Shown here in pieces: positions 1-10,082 of a stretch of DNA of 64,000 nt. The notes beneath the pieces are model-generated. The model was not told the DNA's origin. It saw only the letters and a list, made by a program, of their open reading frames with translations, and searched no databases. The stretch comes from Panicum virgatum (taxonomy: Eukaryota > Streptophyta > Magnoliopsida > Poales > Poaceae): the NCBI RefSeq assembly GCF_016808335.1, contig NC_053142.1:46410198-46474197 (forward strand), given 5' to 3'. The translations under genes were made by a program, and so were the position numbers. Numbering within the stretch: the stretch's first letter is position 1; every line of letters starts with the position of its first letter.

Positions 1-1128
1 ACATATCACAGTGCGTTGCAACACTAGCAGTGCACCATTCTCATTACATGGCACCACACGGATCAGCAAAAGTTTCATTGGATGCTGCTGCTGCTGCTCG
101 TAGCAGTGGCACAGAGCAAAGGCTGTATCCAAGAAACCCGGCTGCACCAGCCATGGTAAGCCGGCAAACGCCAAACATCACACCATTGCGTTGTTTTCTC
201 CTCGGGATAATTTGGTAGCTTTTCGAGACCGAGGCTCAAACCCATTTTCCATTCATCAAAGGGAAATACCAGATGTTTGGTACAAGAAAGCTATGATCAT
301 CAAGAATTTGATATGCTAAACCATAGGAAACAACACTCAGATATGTAATGGATATGGTTATCCTGTAGGGGAAAAGTCAAATAGTCTATAACTAAGAATG
401 ACGAGGTCGAAGATTCGCATTCAAAGAAACCTTCCTGAAATAGTAAAATTTGCTGACCTCGCTCATGAGACCATCGCATGTTAATTTTAAACCCATAGTG
501 ATTTTCGGGAGAATGCCGCATAATGCTTGCACATCTGGCATTGCTCTATGAGAAGGACCTTCGGAACTGACACCATAGTGTTCTCCCAGTGCTTTCAAGT
601 TTACTAGACCTATATTTCCTGCAAGAGAAAAGAAAAATCTTCTTAAATGCTTTAGATAAACGATAAAAGGCAATTAAAACAAAAATATGCGATCAACATT
701 CCACGTGCACTGTTCAAATAATAGCACCAAATGTGATCAACTGAGTTGTGGCACTGAATTCATACACAACATCACAACAGAAATACTTTCAATCTAATAC
801 TATGTGCAGATAGAAAGAGGTTGTAGTCTTTAAAAGACCCAAACAGTGCCAAAAAAAAAAGAACTGCTGCAATTGTCTTAACAGGTGCTAGCAAATATTA
901 TATGGTCCAAGAGGTACGTTAGAGTGACCAACAACATACCATCTGATTTCTTCAACTTCCTTGCTAAACAAAGACTGTCAACAAACAGCCAGTCTGCAGG
1001 AACTTGGGCTGAACAACGTTCAAACTCTTGCATAACAAAAGGGATATCGAATTGTTTTGCATTGTGAGCAACCCATAGAATTGGCTTGCCAGGAGCTTGG
1101 CAACTTTGAACATATGCACTATTGGAAG

Positions 1129-1255
1129 TGTTACGATTGGAGAAGGGAAGAAGAGAGTGAACTGTCCAATCGTATTGAAGGAGGCCCTTTGGGCATATAT
1201 AGAGAGTACATGAGGGAACCCTAGACTATAGGAAATGACTCTAATACCCTTAACA
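1129..1255 (-). repeat. 3' LTR of the short-LTR retroelement
   Basis: A 127-bp terminal repeat. The last ~56 bp (from AGAGAGTACATGAGGG to CTTAACA) are identical to the other LTR, while the first half differs by substitutions and small indels. The halves have therefore not diverged evenly, which argues for some age or a mosaic origin. Confidence 0.9.
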
Positions 1256-2913
1256 CCCCCCCTCAAATGCAACGTGAATACAATGTCGTTGCATTTGAAG
1301 AGTGGTACTAAGTACATGAGTTGAAAGAAACACTAATACATGACTAATACATCCAAAGTCCTAAAACAACAAAGATGTCGTTGAAGGGTGCAGCTCCTGA
1401 ACATGTCTTGTAGAACGATCTCCTCCACAAGTGGTGAACAACCAAGTCTTCACAAACCAGTACATCGACTCTTCGACGGGAAGCTTGCTTTGGAGACTTT
1501 AAACTTGACAATGTGTGAGATGTGTCAAATCAAACCAAATGGATGATGGATAAGCCACTGCTGCAAGACGGCAAGCAGTGCACTGCTGCAAAACGGCAGG
1601 CAGTGAGACAATGTCATGATGACAACAAATATGGCCTTTGGTCATGACGTGTAGCAAGACGGCTACGAAAGAGACCAAGAGGCAAGGTCGCATCAAGAAC
1701 GATAAGATTAGCTAAATCGACGTGACTTAGCCAACCATAATATGAAGGATAATTGGTCGATTGACAAAGATTATGTGGACTGGCACAGCTTCTATGAATT
1801 TTGAGCATGAAATTGGACTTGGATTGATAGTACTAGAACTGGCATGACTGAGATGGTAACTGGACACGAGACAAGAACACTTGATATAGCAGTAGATACT
1901 AGTAGCAGCAGACAGATAGCAGCAGCGACAAAATATGGAGATGACATACTGGCACAACACGGCAAACTGAAAAACATATGGATGAACTTGGATGAACAAG
2001 CGAAACATGAAACTTGAATAGAAGGTACCAGCAGCAGCAAGCAACAAGCAAAAGATGAATTTCAGGTGGACTGAGATGCAAGTGGACAGCGATGGGCAAG
2101 TGCAGAGGCCATGCGAAGGCGCTGAAGATGAGCAGACCTCAGCAGCAATAAAGGAACCAGGCACGGGCGGCTCCCTCTGGCTACTGAAACAGAGTACAGG
2201 CTGAGCTCCTCCCCCTGCAACGGACGAACGGCGAAGAGCAGCATGGCAGAGCAGAGGCGGACAGCCGCTCACCCCCCTTCCAGTGCGCGAGGATGAGTGG
2301 GTCGGGGATGAGCCGAAGCGGGGCCTGCTGCTCTGCAACGGGCAGAGCAGGACACCGTGACGGGCGGCGCGACGGCGGACGGGCGGGAGCGGACGGACGG
2401 CGATGTGCTGCTACTGCTGAAGAAGGTGTGGCCGCGGATCCGCGACGGGCGGACGAGGAGGAGGTACGGAGCGGACAGAGCGGACGATGGCCGCGACGGG
2501 CCGCGCCGTTGCCGGGGACGGAGAGGAGTCGGCGAAGACGGTGACGACGGGCCGCCGCGGATCTGAGACGGACGGCCGGCGGAGGAGACGGAGCGGCGAC
2601 AGGACGGGCCGCAACGGGGCGGAGACGATGCGCCGGCGAAGGAGGCGGAGCGGCGACGGGACGACGGTGCGGCAGCCGGATCCGCGACCTGCTGATCCGG
2701 CGCGGATGGAAGACGATGCCGACGGCAACGGGAGCGGACGGATCCCGTCATGGGAAAAAAAAATGGGTACGTCTGCTGCTGCTTCGACTCGATCTACGAT
2801 TTGGGTTTGGGGGTCGAAGGAGATGCTGCCCCTAGGAGCAGATCGATGCTCCCAGGGGCAGCGCAGCGGAGACGGAGAGTGGAGGACCGGATCGAACTAA
2901 GGCTGTGATACCA

Positions 2914-3030
2914 TGTTACGAAAGAGAAAAGGGAGAATGGATCAGTTGTATTGAGGCCCATAGGGGTGCATATATAGAGAGTACATGAGGGAACCCTAGA
3001 CTATAGGAAATGACTCTAATACCCTTAACA
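2914..3030 (-). repeat. 5' LTR of the short-LTR retroelement
   Basis: A 117-bp terminal repeat. It abuts the primer-binding site at 2913-2901 on the minus strand, which fixes the element's orientation. Confidence 0.9.
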
Positions 3031-5400
3031 GGAAGTACATCGCTGAACCTATGGTAATCAAATTAAAAAACATATATGGGTGAGCAAAATATTGAGTTAC
3101 CTGTTAACGAACAGAAAACACATTTAATAAATTTTCATTACAAAGGCTTTAAACCTTCATTTGCACAGAGAGTCAGCAAATAACCTCTTATAATAAAAAC
3201 CTTTACTAGCTGCCAAAAGAAAAAAAAATGAATGATCAAACTTACTTTCTGTTCATGTTTAGGAATGAAGAAATTGGAACTTGAGAGTATATCTCCTAAG
3301 GCTGATGCATGGTGATATCTTAACAATTGGATTTCAGTGCACAAGACATGCTTCTGATGAGCTAACAACACTTCGCTAACAAAAATATATCAAGGAAACT
3401 TACAAAAGATGAATGCTTTACAAAAATCTACCAAATCTTTGAAACAAATCTAGGTCATGACACCATCATGAACACAATAGAGCTACCAAGAACACAAGCC
3501 ACATAATAGTTAATAATTAAACTTGCCTCCATGTGGTAACAACAATTTGCATTAGTTGTAAATAACAAGATACAGTTTCTTTAACAGGATGCAATCAAGA
3601 TACTGGGCAGTTATGCTATTTAGTAGAGGATGATGACTTTACCTAATAAAAAATAATGATGCTGAAAGAATAGTACATCCTATAAACTAAACCACACCAA
3701 AACTACATATGACATCTCACTGAAAGAAAGTGAATAATTGATAACTCTATTGGAATTATTTTCTGAAACAAACAGCCTTTTGTGATTTCACAATGATCTG
3801 AACGAGCTGTGAAGTTCAGAGAACAACACCGGAATTGATGTTCACTAGTCATTTTACATTTATCTTCAAATATCAGTGTCTATACACACAGGCCGGGGGT
3901 TGGGGGGGGTTCAAGAATAGCATAGGTATAGGGAAGAGCAACACACCTTGGGACATCAGGCCTGCAGACCAATTCAGTGGTAATCTTGTTGGCTTCTGCA
4001 GCATATCTGGGAACATTCCATTCAGGACGAATGAGAGTCTCAAATGTGCAAGTCTTTCCTCCAGAAAGGTCTAGGAGTGCAAACTCAATGATTCTATGAT
4101 CCGCGTGGAGAAGACCAGTAGTCTCAATACCGAAGAAGAGAATAGTTGCAGGTTGGTCATGTTCAGAAGTTGGTTGAAGCCAGTGGCGAAATTGCAGGAA
4201 TACATGAAGCTGAGTCAGTTTTATGCCAACTAGCTGTCTCTGTAAGCTTCGTTGTGAAATGTCGCTTCTCATAGCTTCCAGGCTGAAGCAATTTCTCATA
4301 TGAAAATCCAGCATGTTGCTTGAGAAACCTAACTGGACAGCTGCTCTGTATGTTGTTCCTCAGCAGATTGAAGCGGAGACCCAGTGACAATTTGCGAGAG
4401 ATGTGTACTTCGAATCAACACGCAAAATGGTTATCCTTTGGCTTAGGTGAACCGCATCACACCTGTACCTGTATATGCAAGGATATCAATTCATAGTTCC
4501 TAGTAGAATCATCACAGAGATTAGTGTATGGAAAATGGTAACAGACTTGGATTAAAAATTAATCAAATAATTTTTGCAGTGACCGGGAGTAACATTTGAA
4601 GTCTGGACATCTGATGATCTGAAGTTATAGGATTAGATTGAGTCAATTGATCCACATCAAGGTATTCATAACATAATCAAGAAGTTCAATTCTAGTGATG
4701 AAATGAAAAGTATTTCTAGATATCGCTAAGCTTGTTATTGAATGTGGAATTGCTTTAACTCATTTTACAAGCCAGACTACAAGAGATCCAAAAGTAGCAC
4801 TCAGCACATCAAATCTAGAGGCCTCTGTAGCATTACGAAATTGCAACAAAGTAAACGCCACCCACACATCCAATCGAGTATCCTCTACTTTGAACACTTA
4901 TATCTCTTAAAAAGGTGGTGACCTTGCCTAAGATTTTTTTTTTCTGTTTTGCACATCAAGCGTTACTCCGGGAATGACTCTAGAGTCTGGATGCTTAGGT
5001 CAATAACACCCAGCATCATCTTTCATATACCTTTCAGAACCCATAATCCCCTCCTACGACACTTCTCCTCGAAATACTACACCTTGGCCAAATTTATGCG
5101 GCTCGACCCGCGAGCACCCCTTACGGCCTTACCAGAATCCTCCAAATCCCCCCGCGAAAAAGGTGATACCTATTTCCCCCAAATCACCCGGCTCTAGCTT
5201 CACTGACTCTTGCATCTAAACGCCCCACCCGGTCCCCAATCCAATTCACTACGCGCGAACGCTGGAGCATACGCATAGCACGAGAGGAAAGGGAATGCTA
5301 GTGGGGTGCATCCAACAGAGTAGAGGAGGAGGCGCTTACCAGTTAGGACACGCCCATCGCGGAGGCCGCGCCCCCTTCCGCCGTAGTCGTCGCCGCCGGC

Positions 5401-5727
5401 GGGGAAGGGGTTAGAGTAACTTCCTATTTCATACTAGACTTATATATGTACTGTACAGAATAGCAGCTTCGTCTGCACATGTACTGTATCATAACCTTAT
5501 GACCCTGCAGTAATATGGTGCTTGTTCTGTATCAGCTGAGAGCCTTGTTACAATTTTTCTATCTTCGAGAACATTTGTTCATTATGCTGGTTTAAAGAAC
5601 TGAAACATTTTGATTGGCCAAATACCCTCAAAACTTCACTTGCACAGAAATAGGACAAAACGACGACCGAGAGGCCTACGCGGCTCGCTGGGGCGGGGCG
5701 CTCTCGCCGCAGTGGAGCCATGGGATA
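5401..5727. other. Intergenic, no gene seen
   Basis: Lies upstream of the exonuclease relic's non-coding first exon. The stretch presumably held its promoter, but I see no clear TATA box and no reading frame worth calling. Confidence 0.4.
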
Positions 5728-6097
5728 GGTGTCGGCCGTCCCAAAATAATTGCATATCTATAATTTAAAATTTGTTCTATAAAATATAGCTATTTTGACT
5801 CCACTATCATAAAAGACAAGAGTATTCGGAGTCTTTAAAAAAACAAGACAATATCCACATTCTTCTCACAAGAGACAAGATACTATCCGGATTCTTCTCA
5901 CAAAAAAACAAGAGATAAAAGACAAGAGTATCCGGAGTCTTTAAAAAAACAAGACAATATCCATATTCTTCTCACAAGAGACAAGATACTATCCGGATTC
6001 TTCTCACAAAAAAACAAGAGGTATTTTTGTAATTTCACATCATATATTGATTTGTTTGTCCGGTCTTAGATGTGCAAATATTATGGGACGGAGGGAG
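5728..6097. mobile_element. Stowaway-like MITE with internal duplication
   Basis: The right end reads GGGACGGAGGGAG followed by TA, the classic Stowaway (Tc1/mariner) terminus. The left end has GGCCGTCCCAAAATAATTGC, an imperfect inverted copy (CGTCCCATAATATTTGC in inverse at the right), preceded by TA at 5726-5727. There is no coding capacity. The left boundary is approximate because that terminus has diverged. Confidence 0.75.
5809..6020. repeat. Two tandem 106-bp units inside the MITE
   Basis: Units at 5809-5914 and 5915-6020 are the same length and differ at only two positions that I can see (ATTCGG/ATCCGG and CCACATT/CCATATT). Each unit itself contains the sub-repeat ATCCGGATTCTTCTCACA or a close variant. 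The near identity points to a recent duplication. Confidence 0.92.
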
Positions 6098-6816
6098 TAT
6101 TGCCCAGGATCGTGTTACTATCATGCCAAAATGCTAATGAACGACACTACACAAGATGCCATGACACTCCAATTTCAGGCCGAGAAAAAGCTCCCTCCTG
6201 GGTGCCTGATGGTATATCAACGTTGATAACACTTCCAGTTTCTGGACGGCTTGCTATCTCGCAAGTCAGCTCAGCTGAAAAGGTGACGCACCCGCTGCTT
6301 CAGTATTGCCGGAGAGGCGAGAGGCCATACCACGTGCACCCTCCAGATGTTCAGTGCACCCTCCAGATGCGCAGCTACTTCAGGAACACCACCATCGCCC
6401 CACACATCCGCACGACCACAAACCTAATAGAGAATTTGATGTCAGATGCATTTGTGTTCACAAAGATGTTAGGAGCACCTTGGATGTATACCTGCCGATA
6501 CAGTCTGAGATGGCATGATACGTGAAAGTCTTTGGTTATAATGGGCGTCATGCTGGAATGCTGAATCAATTGACATATCAAAAGGAGAAAATTATATGTT
6601 CTGTGGGACTATACTTCCGTACTTCAGGATGAACTTGACAGTTTAGTCAACCTAAGGTTTACCAACTTGAGCTTAAAAGCTCTTTCTTTGGTGAAGTTCG
6701 ATCCTGACAGCACACACATTACAGAACACCATACTATTTTTCTTTGGTGGATTTCAGTTCGGCAACGGGCCTCCGTGGGTTTCAGGGGGCTCTTTGTGGG
6801 AAGAAGAATGTGGATC
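6098..6816. other. Intergenic, no supported gene
   Basis: A 151-codon open frame runs through 6070-6525, but it starts inside the MITE, resembles no family I know and has no splice or promoter context. The phrase GTGCACCCTCCAGATG occurs twice in a row at about 6336-6370. I do not call a gene here. Confidence 0.5.
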
Positions 6817-6821
6817 ACCAC

Positions 6822-6962
6822 GGCCCAAGTCCAACATCCGAATCTGTGCGGAATTTCTCGAAACTGAGGCCCTCAAAGTTCCAGTAAAAAAAAAAAGAGG
6901 CCCTCAAAGTTCTCCCGGCCCACGAGAGCCTCAGCCGTCGGATCACACCTCCCCAAACCCTA
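6822..6962 (+). promoter_or_regulatory. RPL7 promoter: site II and telo-box motifs
   Basis: GGCCCA motifs (inverse of the TGGGCC/TGGGCY site II element) lie at 6822-6827 and 6917-6922, and a telo-box AAACCCTA lies at 6955-6962. This combination is established as typical of plant ribosomal-protein and other translation genes, where TCP-type and Myb-like factors bind. It sits about 120 bp before the 5'-UTR intron of RPL7. No strong TATA box is visible, as is common in such promoters. Confidence 0.75.
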
Positions 6963-7187
6963 GCCACCAATCCCCACCTACATAACCCGCCCTTCCCCCT
7001 CCCCTCGCCCGCCGCCGCCTGCGCCCACCTCCGACCTCCACTCACCCCGCGTCCTCCCTCTCGCGCACAGGCACAGCTCGTCGAGGTAAGGTAAGCCGCC
7101 GCGCCGCACGCCGTTGCCGCCCTCGCCATTCGCCGCGCGTTTCGATCTTTGGCTGAGCCGTGTTTCGGTTGGTCTGTGGCCGTGCAG

Positions 7188-9119
7188 ATGTCGTCCGAGG
7201 CGGCGAAGGTGGCTGTGCCGGAGTCGGTGCTCCGCAAGCAGAAGCGCGAGGAGCAGTGGGCGGCCGACAAGAAGGAGAAGGCCCTGGTCGAGAAGAAGAA
7301 GTCCGTCGAGACCCGCAAGCTCATCTTCACCCGCGCCAAGCAGTACGCCGAGGAGTACGAGGCGCAGGTCAGATCGCTGATCCGCTCTATCTTATACATT
7401 GCAACTGAATGGACATTCGTTCGTGCGGCATGGTATCCTGTTGCATTGTTGAAATTTAGTTTTGGTCTGGCTGGTTGGTGACTTTGTATAAACCGATCTA
7501 GGGTGAGAGCGAAGCGAATGTGACTCTTACGTAGGTGGAATTGCTTGCTTTGCTAATTTTCTAGCCAGTAATGCATGCGCTGAACTAATTTACGACGCGA
7601 GTTTGATATGGTTATGTTGTGAGACATGCTCAAGCCCAAGCAATTTGGAATACATTGACGAAACATCACGGTTATCCACTTCTGGAGCAATCTAGTACAG
7701 TTGGTTTTATCATTTAATTACTATGGTCTAATTTGATTTTATAAGTGGATTGCTCTCTTGTTTCTTCTAGAATGTACAACCAATGCCATTAAGATGCTTT
7801 CTATTCAATGATGAAATAGATAATGTGTCATATATTTACTTATGTGGGTTTTGGGAGCAGGAGAAGGAGCTGGTGCAGCTTAAGCGTGAGGCCCGGTTGA
7901 AGGGTGGTTTCTATGTCAGTCCTGAGGCAAAGCTGCTGTTTGTGATCCGCATCCGTGGGTACGACACCTATTCACGTCTATGTGATAACTATATTGATGT
8001 TGATGATGTATCATTTATGAATTTTATGCTCTTGTTTGATAGTAATTTTGTTAAACTGCAGTATCAATGCCATGCACCCGAAGACCAGGAAGATCTTGCA
8101 GCTTTTGCGTTTGAGGCAGGTGGGTTTGCTGACAAGCTGGTTTTGCAATTGCATCTGCTTTTTGATATATTTTTGGTTCATATAAAACTGAACATTTAAT
8201 TTTGTAGATCTTCAATGGTGTGTTCCTGAAGGTCAACAAGGCTACCATTAACATGCTGCGCAGGGTTGAGCCTTATGTTGCATATGGGTAAGGTTTCTTT
8301 GAGTTAATACACGTGTAGCTCTTGCTGCTTATTATGGTTGTTCTCTGGGAAAGTGCACAGTTTAAAAATCTCATACTGTTATTTGTTGCTTGGGTGAATT
8401 TACAATGGCGCGGACGTGCGGTCTATGTAACAATACTAAATTGTACCTCAGACCCCATGCTTCATCAAGGTTGTGTATGTTGCTTCAGTAGGTTCTTTTG
8501 TTAGAATATTCCAGATAGGCACTTGGAACAATTGCTTGTAATGTATGTTGGTAGTATTGTGATACAGATGCTTTGCATTCAAAAAATAACATAGCATGCT
8601 AGCAAACAAGTTCAGGCATCCAGGACCTTGAGTAGTTTGAGCAGATTAGCTTGGTGACCTTACAAGAGTTTTTGATGACCTAACCAGATAAAACTTGATT
8701 TGTTTAGGTACCCGAACTTGAAGAGCGTCAGGGAGCTGATCTACAAGCGGGGCTATGGAAAACTCAACAAGCAGAGGATTCCTCTGTCAAACAACCAAGT
8801 CATTGAGGAAGTATACTATCTTAAGCACTCAGCCTCTGGTTCTTGTTTTATGAAATTTGATTTTATCTTACAACCTAATGATGATCATCACCATTTTTTA
8901 CAGGGCTTGGGTAAGCACAACATCATCTGCATTGAGGATCTTGTTCATGAGATCATGACTGTTGGCCCGCACTTCAAGGAGGCGAACAACTTCCTTTGGC
9001 CCTTCAAGTTGAAGGCACCACTGGGAGGTCTGAAGAAGAAGAGAAACCACTATGTTGAGGGTGGTGACGCCGGTAACCGTGAGAACTACATCAATGAGCT
9101 CATCAAAAGGATGAACTAG
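7188..9119 (+). CDS. RPL7: 60S ribosomal protein L7 (uL30)
   Basis: A component of the large cytosolic ribosomal subunit. Six coding exons join in phase: 7188-7367, 7861-7958, 8062-8119, 8208-8287, 8708-8810 and 8904-9119, giving 244 residues, the usual plant L7 length. The start is the ATG directly after a 5'-UTR intron (GTAAGG donor at 7086, GCAG acceptor at 7187). The N-terminal ~60 residues are the basic eukaryotic extension ([23 protein letters not shown]). The uL30 core follows: [27 protein letters not shown], then [28 protein letters not shown]. The C-terminal part has [17 protein letters not shown] and ends [11 protein letters not shown]. No stops or broken splice sites are seen, so the gene looks functional and is probably a constitutively expressed housekeeping copy. 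Confidence 0.97.
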
Positions 9120-9760
9120 GTTCACGAGCATATTGTAGTGGGCCCTTTGGAAGGAGACATTCTGTGCTATCCTATTTTACATTAGGAAGATGGATTGTGG
9201 ATGAATATGCATGCAATTTTGATGTTTGGAACTAGGTGTGTATGGAAGAAATCTGACCTTTTAATTGGGAGGTTTGGAATTTTATTTAATGTCTTTCGCA
9301 TCCTGAGGTGTGAATATTGCTCGAGTGGCCAGTTTGAAAAATTATCTGCAAACTGGCTTAGCTTATTTCTGTGGAAATGCTCGTTCTGCTCTGATTCTTT
9401 TCAAGTGGAGGTATTAAGCTATTCAATATAGCCACTGCTGGTTGTGATTCTGAAACCATCCCAAATTATTTTATTGTAAATTGCATTACGTGTACAATTG
9501 CCGTTTGTGCGGACCTGCTAGCGTTGAAGCCAACTTGCGTCTGTATTACTTAAACATTTCATCAATCTTGCCATGATTTGTTGCATCCGTGAAGCCGAAA
9601 AATGAACTGCTTTCCTGCTTTGCAGGTGTAGGCAGCGCTCCCATGCGTTTGATTTTGAGCGCCTGGGGCTGAGGTCGCTGCCTAGCCAGCGAGCTGCCTG
9701 CCAGGGCTTGATCCAAACAATCATGCTTGGCGGAGCTCAAATTTATGGGTATCTGCAATC
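9120..9760. other. RPL7 3' UTR and downstream spacer
   Basis: A T- and A-rich 3' UTR follows the RPL7 stop. A plausible end of transcription lies around 9430-9480, where AT-rich sequence begins, but no single poly(A) signal stands out. The remainder shows no recognisable gene. Confidence 0.45.
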
Positions 9761-10082
9761 GAGCTTGAGATCAAGACATCAATGTGGAAAATATCAAAAG
9801 TGTTTCTGAATTTTGAGCTTGTTTGCAATTGGAATAGCTAGTTGAACGTGTCCATGTACGCCGACTACCTTACGCAAAACATAGCCCAGCACGGCCCGGC
9901 CGACCCGACCTCCTCAAGGAGTTCGAGCTGGAGATAAGACATCAATGTGGAAAATGTCAGAAGTGTTTCTGAATTTCGAGTTTGCAAGTGGAATAGCTAG
10001 TTGAACGTGTCCATGTACGCCGACTACCTTACGCAAAAACATAGCCCAGCATGGCCCGGCCGACCCGACCTCCACAAGGAGA
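9761..10082. repeat. Tandem duplication, about 160-bp unit
   Basis: Copy 1 (about 9761-9923) and copy 2 (about 9925-10082) share AAGACATCAATGTGGAAAAT, then GAATAGCTAGTTGAACGTG, then GACTACCTTACGCAAAA and GCCCGGCCGACCCGACCTCC. They differ by small indels and substitutions. Neither copy codes for anything I recognise. Confidence 0.85.

Larger units (their letters stand above)
1129..3030 (-). mobile_element. Non-autonomous short-LTR (copia-type) retrotransposon
   Basis: The element is flanked by a perfect 5-bp duplication GGAAG (1124-1128 and 3031-3035). Two LTRs of 127 and 117 bp start TGTTACG and end CTTAACA on the plus strand. Read on the minus strand, the 5' LTR (3030-2914) is followed directly by TGGTATCACAGCC, a primer-binding site close to the initiator-tRNA-Met type, and the 3' LTR is preceded by the purine tract TTTGAGGGGGGG (1267-1256). 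The 1.66-kb interior has no gag or pol reading frame. About 500 bp of it (2250-2760) is very GC-rich. Size and short LTRs fit TRIM/SMART-like elements or an internally deleted Ale/Retrofit-type copia element; the exact lineage is inference. Confidence 0.93.
392..5400 (-). pseudogene. DPD1-like DEDDh 3'-5' exonuclease, disrupted
   Basis: The family is the plant organelle exonuclease DPD1, which degrades plastid and mitochondrial DNA. Reading the minus strand, a non-coding GC-rich exon ends at a GTAAG donor near 5340. A second exon (about 4468-3947) carries the Exo I region (FFGIETTG, then RIIEFALLDLSGGK). A third exon (3048-940) carries PILWVAHNAKQFDIPF and DWLFVDSLCLARKLK. A last exon (618-392) carries LKALGEHYG and the HRAMPD motif. 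Splice phases agree (P-R-F across the 3947/3048 junction). Five lesions are visible: no ATG in the presequence-like frame (only TTG at 4390); a frameshift near 4165-4180; Exo I Asp replaced by Gly (FGIE instead of FDIE); a 1,902-bp retroelement inside exon 3; and a further one-base frameshift beside it. The remaining catalytic motifs are well preserved, so decay looks recent. DPD1 is the best family match; a related exonuclease clade is possible. Confidence 0.85.

Noticed and set aside
1727..2338. 203-codon minus-strand open frame inside the short-LTR retroelement
   Set aside because: Low-complexity composition, no domain, and it lies in the non-coding interior between primer site and purine tract.
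2269..2900. Overlapping GC-rich ORFs on both strands
   Set aside because: Arg/Ser/Pro-rich frames open on both strands at once, as expected from GC-rich DNA lacking stops.
6070..6525. 151-codon plus-strand ORF before RPL7
   Set aside because: Begins within a MITE, has no homology I recognise and no splice or promoter support.
6815..7399. 194-codon minus-strand ORF
   Set aside because: Antisense shadow of the RPL7 promoter and first exon.
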